DNA from: Dastarcus helophoroides
Lineage: Eukaryota > Arthropoda > Insecta > Coleoptera > Bothrideridae
Assembly (NCBI GenBank): GCA_028583605.1
Contig: CM053328.1
Span: 35,579,722 to 35,643,721 of the forward strand
DNA: 64,000 nt
Direction: 5' to 3'
The notes under the pieces are model-generated. The model searched no databases, was not told where the DNA came from, and saw only the letters and a list, made by a program, of their open reading frames with translations. Below, in pieces: positions 33,248-43,781 of this stretch. A program made the position numbers and the translations under genes. Each line of letters starts with the position of its first letter. Within the stretch, counting starts at the first letter, position 1.

Positions 33248-33950
33248 AAACTAGGTATTTTCTGAAAAATAATTATTTTTGAGAAAAATATTTTTTGGAG
33301 ACTTCAATTTTTCTTGAAATTTCTAAATTATGTCAAAATTAAATAAAAGGTCAACAATTCCAAATTTCGACTTCTATCTTAAAAATGGATCTTTATTTCC
33401 TAAAAAATAATTATTTTTGAGAAAAATATTTTTTGGAGACATCAATTTTTCTTGAAATTTCTAAATTATGTCAAAATTTAAATAAAAGGTCAACAATTCC
33501 AAATTTCGACTTCTATCTTAAGAATGGATCTTTATTTCCTGAAAAATAATTATTTTTGAGAAAAATATTTTTTGGATATTTCAGTTTTTCTTGAAATTTT
33601 TTAATTATGTCAAAATTTAAATAAAACCTCAACATTTCCAAATTTCGACTTCTATCTTAAAAATGGATCTTTATTTCCTGAAAAATAATTATTTTTGAGA
33701 AAAATATTTTTTGGAGACTTCAATTTTTCTTGAAATGTTTAAATTATGTCAAAATTTAAATAAAACGTCAACATTTCCAAATTTCGACTTCTATCTTAAA
33801 AATGGATCTTTATTTCCTGAAAAATAATTATTTTTGAGAAAAATATTTTTTGGAGACTTCAATTTTTCTTGAAATTTCTAAATTATGTCAAAAGTTAAAT
33901 AAAAGGTCAACAATTCCAAATTTTGGACTTCTATCTTAAAAATGGATCTT
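33248..33950 (+). repeat. 139-bp satellite, about 5 copies
   Basis: GGATCTTTATTTCCTGAAAA recurs at 33387, 33526, 33665 and 33803, with a last partial copy at 33943; spacing is 138-140. Units contain ATTATTTTTGAGAAAAATAT, TTTTTTGGAGACTTCAATTT, AATTATGTCAAAATTTAAAT and AATTTCGACTTCTATCTT. Copies are very similar. Confidence 0.95.
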
Positions 33951-35700
33951 TTATGTTTCTGATGAACATGAGGACTTTTTCCTCGCAATTCGACTTTTTC
34001 TTGAAATTTCGAAATTTCTCAAAATGCGTCGTTTTTTGGAAACTTCAGCTTTATTTATTCTCTGTTTCTTCTTTGAAAGAAGTAACCAGCGAAGAAAAAG
34101 CCACTAAATTCAACTTTATTCTTAAAATTTGGTTTTTTTTTTTCAATAGGCGTTTCCTGGAAAATTTCGAATTTTCTCACAATAGTTGACCTTTTCTTCG
34201 AAATTTGAGCCATTTTTTTTTCAACATCTTTATTTATCAGAAATTCCATTTTTTTTTTCAAAATTTCATGATTATGTTCCCGCTTTAAGTAAATAAAAAA
34301 AGTTCAAATTTTGGAAATTTTGACCTTTTTGTTTTTGAAAATTTCGATTTTCCTCACTTCTATTTTTTCCAAATTTCTAATTTTCTCCAAATTTCTAGTT
34401 TTCGCAAAACTGTTAATTTTCTCAAAATTCGCCTTTTTTGGACATTTCGATCTTATTTTCAAAATTTACTTCTTGTTTCAAAAGACGTTCGATTTCGAAT
34501 TTTTTCACAATATTTTGGCTTTTCCCTTGAAATGTTAGCAGTTTCTTTTCAATTTTTTCTTGTTTAGATTTCCATCTTTTTTTCAAAATAAAACTTCTTC
34601 GGAAATTGTCAGTTTTTTGTGTTGCCTTAAAATTCGATCTTTCATGTCTGTTTTTTTCTGAAATTTCGGTTTTTCCGAAAAATTTGTCGAACTTTTAATT
34701 TTTCCCAAAATTGTTTTTTTCAAAATTTGTTGAACAAAATGGCAAAGAATTTCGACAATAATGTTTTTGGAAACGTTGAAATACAGCGTTGTTTGAATAA
34801 ATAATATATAATAATAATAATAATTTTATTCAATCAACGGATAAAGATTAATTGGAAGCTACATTTTTTTTTCGAAATTTCACTTTTTTGACGAAATTTC
34901 GACTTTCCTGGCAATTCTATTTTTTCCTAAAATTTCTAATTTTTACAAAACTTCTAATCTTCTCAAAATTCGCCTTTTTTGGAAATTTCGATCTTATTTT
35001 CAAAATTTGCTTTTTGTTTCAATAGACGTTCTCTGGGAAATTTCGAATTTTTTCACAATATTTTGGCCTTTCCCTTGAAATGTTAGCAGTTTCTTTTCAA
35101 TTTTTTCTTGTTTAGATTTCCATATTTTTTTCAAAATAAAACTTCTTCGGAAATTTTCAGTTTTTTGTGTTGCCTCAAAATTCGATCTTTCATGTCTGTT
35201 TTTTGCTGAAATTTCGGTTTTTCCGAAAAATTTGTCGAAATTTTAATTTTTCCCAAAATTGTTTTTTCAAAATTTGTTGGACAAAGTGGCAAAGAATTTC
35301 GACAATAATGTTTTTAAAAATGTTGAAATAAAGCGTTGTTTGAATAAATAATATATAATAATAATAATTTTATTCAATCAACGGATAAAGATTAATTGAA
35401 AGCTACATTTTTTTTCGAAATTTCGCAATTTTGTCCCAATTTAAGTAACTAAAAAAGTTCATATTCTGAAACAGATAATTTTGAAAATCGACTTTTTTGA
35501 CGAAATTAGCTCTTTTTATGAAATTTTGATTGTTTTCGCAATAAACTTCTCTAACAATAAGCTTCAACAATTTCATCAGAATTCTAATATTTTTCCAAAA
35601 TCTCGAAGTTTATTTCAAATCCGATTTACTGGAAATTTTGATCTTTTTTAAAAAATCCAATTTTTCGACTTAAATTTAAAAAAATGCTATATCTTATCTC
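33951..35700 (+). repeat. degenerate AAATTTCGA-type array with a 540-bp duplication
   Basis: Orientation is AAATTTCGACTTTT. The block from about 34290 to 34860 is repeated at about 34830-35405: CGCCTTTTTTGGA(A/C)ATTTCGATC at 34431 and 34971, and the short ATA/AATAAT microsatellite with TTTATTCAATCAACGGATAA at about 34800 and 35344. Frames are by-products. Confidence 0.8.
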
Positions 35701-35850
35701 GCATGGGCACATCCAGAGTAGTTTGGGATTAAATAGATTACCCTCAGGAGTTAAGCAAAAATAATGGGTCTTTTTTGCTCATCAGTTTTTCAAAATGTCT
35801 GTAGTCCTCTCCTGAACCAAATTCTCCCCACACCCATGAAAATAAGGTTT
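35701..35850 (-). repeat. terminal module (copy 3, minus strand)
   Basis: TTTTTCAAAATGTCTGTAGTCC, then TCCTGAACCAAATTCTCCCC and ACACCCATG, is the reverse complement of a module of the type at 25637 and 50365. It closes the array at 33951-35700. Confidence 0.55.
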
Positions 35851-36600
35851 TTAATCTTTTCTTAATAAAACCTAAATAAGATGGTATTAAATTGTTTTCT
35901 CATATGTAATTGATAGACATGTTTTACACTATTTGGTCCATTTATCAGAACTTGCTTCATCTCACGTGGAACACTTATAAAAATTTCGAGTTTAAAAATA
36001 AATTGTTGTGTCATAATTAAAATTAACTAATTATGATGAAGTCAATATTTTTAGAAAATGTCCGAATTTCTGGAAAAATAAAAATCTGGAACACTGCTTC
36101 CCAAATATTTCAGTTCAGCTAAATCAGCGCTCTCTAAATTTTCACTTTCAAAAGCAATCCCAGACGCCAAGAAATTTGTATAATTATTTTCTTGCTTTCT
36201 GCGCAATTTACGTCTTTTCTATCAGTCTCTATCTACTTAAAATTACATTTTTTCTTACGTCCTGATCTTTAGCATTCAGTTTTGGTTAACCAGAAAATAT
36301 TTTCTTTTTTTCGAGTTTTCTGCAGTTTCCTTTTTCTTTCGAAACATTAAAACAGATTCGTATTTATTCTTTTCCTCAAATTATGCTACACATATCTAGA
36401 TGGCGCTTCAATTTATGTAAAGTCAAAATAATTCCTTAATTTTATACAGGGAACAAGACATAAGTAAGTCTTCTTGAGATGAAGGATGGAGTTAATAAAT
36501 GCGAAAAAAATTTAGGTGATTTTAGATCGGAAACTAAAGGAAACCTACCGGGCGTCAAGGTATTCGGATAGTAACGATTAAAATAAGGGACTTAAAAAAA
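35851..36600. other. unassigned AT-rich DNA
   Basis: Nothing recognised. Confidence 0.5.
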
Positions 36601-39260
36601 TTGGGTGGGCGGTGGACTTTCTTCGTCATCACGTTAACGTGACAGGTACCGCTTTCATGCGGGGGAGTACATCCCTTGGTGTCGGTAATACCAATCTTAA
36701 TAAGAAAGGGTTGTCACCAACAATGGGTTTGTATAAAAAATGGTTTCGTTTTGTGGAAGTTTGTCGCCTGATGGCTATTAAAGAACTGCCTTCACCCCAT
36801 CGTTTCTGGTGTCACCGCCTTACTCATTTATCGATTATTGATTGCCAAAGTGCGCGTAAATCCTGGTGCGTTAATAAGCTTGATTTATATCTTGCAGGAA
36901 GTCAACATTTTCCTTCACGAGAATATGACAGGTACCGCTTTCATGCGAGAGAGTGCAGCCCTTGGTGTCGGTAATACCAGTCCTAATAAGAAAGGGTTGT
37001 CACCTACAATGAGTTTGTATAGGTAATGTTTTCATTTTGTGGAAGTTTGTCGCCTGATGGCTATTAAAGAACTGCCTCCACCCCATCGCCACCGCTTTAC
37101 TCATTTATCCATTATTGATCACCAAAGTGCGCCTAAACAGTGATCCTGGTATTTTGATAAGTGTGTCAAGTTAGATTCTTCAGTTTTAAAAAAAATATTT
37201 TAATGAATGAACGCGGCTCCGAAATTCCTTCATAGGGGAGATCCGCGTCTCCAGGTGTCAAGGTATTCGGATGGTAGTGATTAAGATGGGGGATGAATTT
37301 TTTTAAAAATGTTGATCGGTAGTCGACTTTCTTCCTCATCACGTTAACGTGACAGATACCGCTTTCATGCGGGAGAATACAGCCCTTAGTGTCGGTAATA
37401 CTAGTCCTAATAAGAAAGGGTTGTCATGTACAATGGGTTTGTATAGATAACGTTTTCGTTTGGTAGAAGTTTGTCGCCTGATGGCTATTAAAGAACTACT
37501 TCCAAGCCATCGCTTCTGCTGCCACCACTTTGCTCATATATCGATTATGAAGTGCCAAAATGCACGTAAACAGTGATCTGGTGCTGGTTTCTTAAGGTAG
37601 ATTCTCCAGTTTTTTATTTTTCAACGGCTAAACTCTGCTTCGAAATTCTTGCATAAGACAGATCTGCGGCTTTAGGTTTTGTGAACGAATAGTCCTTAGC
37701 TAATCTGTTACAGTGTAAGGTTGATAAACATTAAGGGTTGGGCAGCAGGAAGCTTGATTGATATCTTGTGGGAGGTCGACATTTTACTTCACAAAAACGT
37801 GACAGGTACCGTTTTCATGCGGAAGAGTACAGCCCTTGGTGTCGGTAATATCAGTCCTAATAAGAAAGGGTTATCACCTACAATGGGTTTGTATAGATAA
37901 TGTTTTCATTTTGTGGAAGTTTGTCGCCTGATGGCTATTACAGAACTGCCTCCACCCCATCGCTTGTGCTGCCACCGCTTTACTCATTTATCGATTATTG
38001 ATCACCAAAGTGCGCCTAAACAGTGATCCTGGTATTTTGATAAGTTTGTCAAGTTAGAATCTTCAGTTTTTTTATATATTTTAATGGATAAACACGGTTC
38101 CGAAATTCCTTCATAGACAGATCCACGCTTCCAGGTGTCAAGATATTCGGATGGTAGTGATTAAGATGGGGGATGCATTTTTTATAAAAATTTGGTGGGC
38201 AGTCGACTTTCTTTCTCATCACATTAACGTGACAGGTACCGCTTTCATGCGAGAGAGTACAGCCCTTGGTGTCGGTAATACCAGTCCTAATAAGAAAGGG
38301 TTGTCACCTATAATGGGTTTGTGCAGATAACGTTTTCGTTTTGTGTAAGTTTGTCGCCTGACTGCTGTTAAAGAACTGCCTTCTCCCCATCGCTTCTGCT
38401 GCCACCGCTTTAATCATTTATCGATTATTGATTGCCAGAGTGCGCGTAAACAGTGATCCTTGTATCACGAAAATGTTTTGATAAATTTGTTTGAATTAGA
38501 TTCCTCAATTTTCCATATTTTTTAAAGACCAAACGCTACTCCGAAATATACCTGCAAAGGACAGATTTGCGCCTGTAGGTTTGTGAACAAATCGTCCTTT
38601 CTGAATCTGTTGAATTGTAAGGTTGATAAATACTACGGGTGGGGCGCCGAGTAGCTTAATTTATATTACATTTTCCCCCTAACGAAAACGTGACAAGTAT
38701 CGCCTTCATGCGGGAGAGTACAACCCTTGGTGTCGGTAATATCAGTCCTAGTAATGAAGGGTTGCCACCTAGAATGGGTTTGTATAGATAACGCTTTCGT
38801 TTTGTGGAAGTTTGTCGCCTGATTACTATTAAAGAACTTTCTCCACGCCATCACTTCTACTGCCACCCTTTACTCATTTGTCGAATTTTGATTGCCCAAA
38901 GTGGACGTAAACAGTCATCCTGGTGTTTTGATAAGTTTGTTCAATAAGATTCCTCAGTTTTTTATTTTTTAGCTGCTAAACGCTGCTCCGAAATTCCTGC
39001 GTTAGACAGATCTGCGCCTTTAGGTTTCTGAACAAATCATTTTGTTAATCGGTTGAAGTAGAAGGTTGATAAATATTAGGGGTGGAGCGCCAGGTAGCTT
39101 GATTTATATCTTGCGCGAGGTCGACATGTTCCTTCATAAAATCGTGACAGGTACCTCTTCCATGCGAGAGAGTGCAGCCCTTGGTGTCGGTAATACCAGT
39201 CCTAATAAGAAAGGGTTGTCACCTACAGGGGGTTTGTATAGATAACGTTTTCTTTGTGAG
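36601..39260 (+). repeat. GC-richer satellite, seven copies of 290-460 bp
   Basis: Landmark GACAGGTACCGCTTTCATGC (with variants) occurs at about 36640, 36928, 37352, 37801, 38231, 38690 and 39146. Spacings are 288, 424, 449, 430, 459 and 456. Each copy has a conserved part of about 250 bp: GTGTCGGTAATACCAGTCCT, AATAAGAAAGGGTTGTCACC, TGGAAGTTTGTCGCCTGATG and CATTTATCGATTATTGATC. The tails vary. Frames of 60-120 codons do not hold from copy to copy. Confidence 0.92.
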
Positions 39261-39447
39261 CTAAAAATTTTTGTGGGAAAATCGTTACCTAATGGTTATC
39301 AAAGAATCTCCACCGTTCATTCCCCTTTCTTAATTTTGATCAGATTTAAAAAGTTTATGTGTATGTGTCTTACGTGACGTCATCAACATTTGGCAAGTTG
39401 TTTAAGATAAGAAAAATGTTCACTACAAAATACTATTTTTATAAACT
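39261..39447. other. unassigned spacer
   Basis: Nothing recognised. Confidence 0.4.
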
Positions 39448-39660
39448 TGAAATACAGAACTTGTCCCCTGAAACCAAGAAAGATTAAAAAAAAAACACAA
39501 CAAAGGTTGCTCTAACGCGTTTCGACAGCCAAGCTGTTATCTTTAGAGAGAAACCGAGAAAGATTAAAAAACACAACAAAGGTTGCTCTAACGCGTTTCA
39601 ACAGCCAAGCTATCATCTTCAGTTTTTGAAGATAACCAAGGACCAGTCCGTTCCATCAAA
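39448..39660 (-). mobile_element. PLE terminal-repeat fragment, two partial copies
   Basis: Two minus-strand copies of the family 1 terminal repeat lie one after the other: AACTTGTCCCCTGAAACCAA, then CAACAAAGGTTGCTCTAACG at 39499 and again at 39575. The second ends in the terminal sequence AACCAAGGACCAGTCCGTTC. No coding part remains. Confidence 0.85.
39510..39550 (-). ncRNA. hammerhead-like motif, PLE family 1, core-mutated
   Basis: On the minus strand: stem I CTCT/AGAG, core CTAAAGA (the G of CUGANGA is A), then TAACAG/CTGTC, GAAACGCGTT. The core change should abolish cleavage. Confidence 0.5.
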
Positions 39661-40272
39661 TTTATAAACTAAAAATATTAAATCGTTTGTTAACGAAAAC
39701 CCGAAAAGCATAATAGAACAGTAATAATTAAAAGGTTTTAAAAATGAGAACGGGAATGCATAAATAATCAAACGGGGTTTGCCGATGGAACTCTGTGCGG
39801 CCTTTTTGTTTTCCTTTGCGATGTAGTGCAGTATTGGTCATAAATTTTGGGTGGTTTGTGTCGATTTTGGATTTTGAGATTTTGTCCAGGAGAAAGAAAA
39901 CGATGCTCCGATATCTTCTTGATGGAACAAGGTAAGTACAGTTTTTTTTCCTTATTTATCCGGAAAGCTGTGCTCTCTTCATTGCACCCTGTTAACGTTC
40001 CTTTGTTTTTTAAAAGTTGACAGATGACAAATGTTTCCCCTCAAAATTTCATTTTCTTTAAGAAATTTCGTTTATTTATGCAGCCTTTTTCAGAAACTTT
40101 CGATTCTTTTTTCAGTATTTCATTTTTTTGGAACCGGTTTTTTAAAATGAAACTGTTTTTTTTTTAAATTATTTCCCCGTAATTTTGATTTATTTAAAAA
40201 AATCGTCCTTAAAAATTTCGACTTTATTTCCGCATTTGGTTTCTTTCAAAATTGATTTTATCGGAAATTTCG
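39661..40272. other. unassigned DNA with a possible first exon
   Basis: At 39903 an ATG opens ten codons that run into ACAAG|GTAAGTAC, a strong 5' splice site at about 39931. The block before it is less AT-rich. No downstream exon could be joined, so it stays a candidate. From about 40030 AAATTTCGA-type words return. Confidence 0.3.
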
Positions 40273-40467
40273 GCTGAGTTACCGTGCTCTTCTGCCTAAA
40301 ACTTTCTTTTGTACCAAGTTTCAATTCAGAAGAGTTTCGCCTCTGGTATGGTGGACATACTGAGTTACCGTGCTCTTCTGTCTAAACTTTCTTATCCTTT
40401 GTACCAATTTTCAATTCAGAACAGTTTCGCCTCTGGTATGGTGGACATACTGAGTTACCGTGCTCTG
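40273..40467 (+). repeat. 88-bp tandem repeat, 2.2 copies
   Basis: CTGAGTTACCGTGCTCT starts at 40273, 40360 and 40450; units include CAATTCAGAA(G/C)AGTTTCGCC and TGGTATGGTGGACATA. It lies directly before the family 2 PLE-type motif. Confidence 0.9.
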
Positions 40468-40700
40468 ATGTTTTGAAATTGGCCTTTTATTTTTATTTTT
40501 TATTTTTCTTTTTTGCATATTCCCTCATTTCATCTATTTTTCTTTCTTTGTTCCTGAAGAAGCCCCCTACGATGGTGGGCGAAACGTCGAACACTTTTAG
40601 TAGTTCTTTGACATGGTCCAATCCCGGAAGAAGTATATCCTGTACTGACTCTGACCGTGGAAGCCTTCGTTATCATATTCGGCTTTTAAACTTAAAAGTT
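40468..40700 (+). mobile_element. probable PLE terminal fragment, second family
   Basis: Built like the family 1 ends (a hammerhead-like motif followed by about 100 bp of unique sequence, including CATGGTCCAATCCCGGAAG), but different in sequence. The assignment to a PLE rests on that layout alone. Confidence 0.5.
40550..40592 (+). ncRNA. hammerhead-ribozyme-like motif, family 2
   Basis: Stem I GTTC/GAAC (four pairs), core CTGAAGA plus one extra A, stem II GCCC/GGGC, GAAA, then C-G and the classic cleavage triplet GTC. Stem III is reduced to one or two pairs. Same architecture as family 1 with no shared stem sequence, so the pairing is conserved rather than the letters. Confidence 0.6.
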
Positions 40701-41070
40701 GCAATTTTTTTCGAAACATTTTTTCTTCGATTTTTTTTGTTTTTCAAAGTTTAGGACATGTTGATTTTTATTTCAAAGTTGAAAATTTTGTTTTTCGAAA
40801 TTTCGATGTTCCCGAAATTCGTCGTTTTCTCGAAATTTCGTTTTTTTCCCAATTGCTTTATTTTCTTGCAATTTAGTAGAAATTTTAATAAAAACCGCAA
40901 AAATCTCGAAAAAAATATAGTTTTGTCGATATGTGACTATTCTTGGGGGCTGATTTCAACTTTCTTTTTCCAGTTTCAAGATTAGGCAGAATTTAAATAA
41001 AAAAGTGAAAAATTATGAGCAAAATGTTTTTCAAATTTCGTCATTTTTGTCAAAATTCTTTTTTTTAAAT
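40701..41070 (+). repeat. degenerate AAATTTCGA-type array, short
   Basis: GAAATTTCGATG, GAAATTTCG and TTTTTTCGAAA words. Frames are by-products. Confidence 0.6.
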
Positions 41071-42536
41071 TATTATCTCTAGTTTCGAATAGAGGCTTCA
41101 ATTCTGGTTTATATGTGATTTATTACCTAGTTTATTTTTGAGAATGCTACAGTGACTTCAATAGGCAATGAAAATTAAAATTCTTTTTTTAAAAAGTATC
41201 TTTATTTCAAATTTATACAATATATACCAAGACAATAAATATCAGAAGTACATAGTGAAAAATTGAAAAACAGTAACTCGATATATTTTGTCAATATATG
41301 TATAATAATAATAATATTACAGTAATGCGATATAAATATATTTAACTATACAAAAATACCCGATTCATTATTTTTTAAAATAACACAAAATCAGTCTGTT
41401 TTAAATGAAATATAAAACATGAGAAACTTATATCGTAACGAAAATATTTTAAAATAGTACAAAGAATTGGTCAGGAGGCAGTAAGTAGGTGGAATGTTAT
41501 AATTAAAGATGGAAGTTTACATCTTGGAAGATTTTTTTTTGATAAGTCAATAATTTACAAAATAATAAAATATATTTAAGATTTCAAACATGTCTACCTT
41601 TTTAAAAGTGCGTTTTAATATTTAACAAGTACAGGTATTATTTATTTGATAAATTTTAATTAAGCTATATTTGAAATCTTAATTTTTTCCGCTACATATG
41701 TATGTCTAAAATATTAAAATATCATAAAATATTTTACATGATATATGTCGTTTAGTGTACAAAATGTTCCTTCAATTTATAACAAGTACAATTCTGAAGA
41801 CTTGTTTAAAATGACGCAAGTTTTGCAAGATATTCAAATTTGACACATTCTTTTTGGGCGCATATGCTTTAATACTTTCTAAGCACCTAATAAGATCTTA
41901 ATATAAATAAAAATGCTCGCAACTTTGAATCTGTGATCGACTGGGTTACCTAAAAATGTCATTTTATTAATGATCTAACCAATCGTCTAAAAACTATACT
42001 AAGCTAAGAGTGAAAGCAAAGAAATTTGTGATTTTAAAAACTGTTAGCTTTTAGAATGTAAGAAATTTCGAAATTACTGCGTGGTCTCGGAAAACTGAAA
42101 TCTGAAGCCATTCCTACAGTGATATCGAAAATTATCTTGATCAAGCGTGGTTATGAAAACGAAAAGCGATCGTCTAATAAAACCTTAAAGTAACTAATAA
42201 GTTACTTTACGGTTAACCAAATCAAATCACCTACCGGTGAAAAAATAAAGTCAAAAATCACTGGAATATAATGAAATCTTGATAATTCGATATGCGAGAA
42301 ATTGCTTTAAAAAATGTTCTGATTAAAACTTCATATTTCGAAAAAAAGTAATTGCAAGGTTAACGTGGAAGTTTTGAAAGATAAATTAAAATTTCTTGAA
42401 ACAGTTTTAATTTTTAGTTCAAAGTTAAAAATAAAAAAAATTGAAAGTGTACCCTCGAATTTTGAGAAAAATGTGAAATTTCGAAATAACTTGAAATTTC
42501 TTGAATTTCGAATAAATTAACAGCCTCAATTCTTCT
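41071..42536. other. unassigned AT-rich DNA
   Basis: Very AT-rich, few repeats, no frames of interest. This is one of the few long non-array stretches. Nothing recognised. Confidence 0.5.
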
Positions 42537-43257
42537 AATGCACAGACCAATAGGTTTGAACATTTATTAGATTCGAAGTTTGGAAACCAAAGACTGGTTT
42601 CGATTTTGTTAGATCTTGTCAGTTTGGTATATCCAACTGGAATGCTAACAGATGTTCCGACAAGTAAGTACTAAAGAATTCACGGACGTCAATCTTAGTA
42701 CTCTTAGTACTACCACCTATTGGTCCATAGAGAAACTATGGCCATCACCTACAATGTCGTATGCAAGTAGAATGCAACCTTGACTACAAATTCATGCAGC
42801 CCTCCTAGGCGTGTATAGTGAATCATAGGTAGCTCAACTAACAACAGTTGAAACACCTGCCACCTAGCAAAGCGGTTGCTCTCTAGGAAAAAATTCCCAG
42901 AAGACAAGGATTCTAATGCACAGACCAATAAGTTGGAACATTTATTAGATTCGTGAATTCTTTAGTACTTACTTGTCGGAAGAGTCTGTTAGCATTCGAG
43001 TTGGATATACCAAACTGACGAGATCTAACAAGATCCAAATCGGTCTTTGGTTTTCAAACTTCGAATCTAATAAATGTTCAAACCTATTGGTCTGTGCATT
43101 AGAATCCTTGTCCTCTGGGAAATTTTTCCTAGAGAGCAACCGCTTTCGCTAGGTGGCAGTTTCAACTGTTGGTAGTTCAGCTACCTACGATGATACACGC
43201 CTGGAGGGCTGCATGAATTTGTAGTCTAGGTTGCATTCTACTTGCATACAGCCTCAA
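42537..43257. repeat. nested inverted repeat (foldback element)
   Basis: Two pairs of arms are seen. About 42537-42690 pairs with about 42955-43104 (ATGCACAGACCAATAGGTTT against AAACCTATTGGTCTGTGCAT). About 42763-42912 pairs with 43105-43257 (GTAGAATGCAACCT against AGGTTGCATTCTAC). Arms are about 90% alike by eye. A partial third copy is at 18592-18800, so the family is dispersed. No coding capacity. Confidence 0.9.
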
Positions 43258-43691
43258 TTCTACTCCTAATGATTATCCAAAAAATAACAAAAAAAAAACA
43301 TGGTTCAGAAAATGTTTCATAAAAAAAAATTTGGGAAGTCTTACAGCACTAAATCCAAAACTTGTTTAGATGGCAATGTAACCATAAGACGATATAATCA
43401 AAATAACTAATCAATATAAATTATATTCATATCAGAATATATTTTCGTATCCACGACCATGCTGCATCAAGTTAATTGTTGATAGTTCAATCAATAACTT
43501 TCAAATGTAGCTACTTTAGATTTAGCAAGCTGGCCTTAAGGCCGTTAATTCGTCAATTTTTTTTTCAAAGGTGTGCGCCTTCAATAGTCAATCTATTCAC
43601 TAGTCATCTTTGCCGAAAGGATGGAAGCTGTGCAAAGTGCTTCAAGCTTTTAAAAATGATCATAATCGCTAGACTACTGTCAAATTCGTGT
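43258..43691. other. unassigned, probably 3' flank of the membrane-protein gene
   Basis: Lies downstream of the stop codon at 43692. No canonical poly(A) signal stood out on the minus strand. Confidence 0.4.
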
Positions 43692-43781
43692 CTATGTGTC
43701 GCTACTTTTTGTAGTGGTCTCGTTCTCTATGTGGTGCACCGGCTGACCGATCAAGGCATCTAATTCTGAAGGTGATGTTAC
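43692..43781 (-). other. coding exon 3 of the membrane-protein gene
   Basis: 29 codons plus TAG, after acceptor TTTTTCTTTTGCAG. The reading continues exactly in phase from exon 2. Confidence 0.8.

Noticed and set aside
36612..37026. Frames of 120 and 62 codons
   Set aside because: They do not hold across the seven satellite copies.
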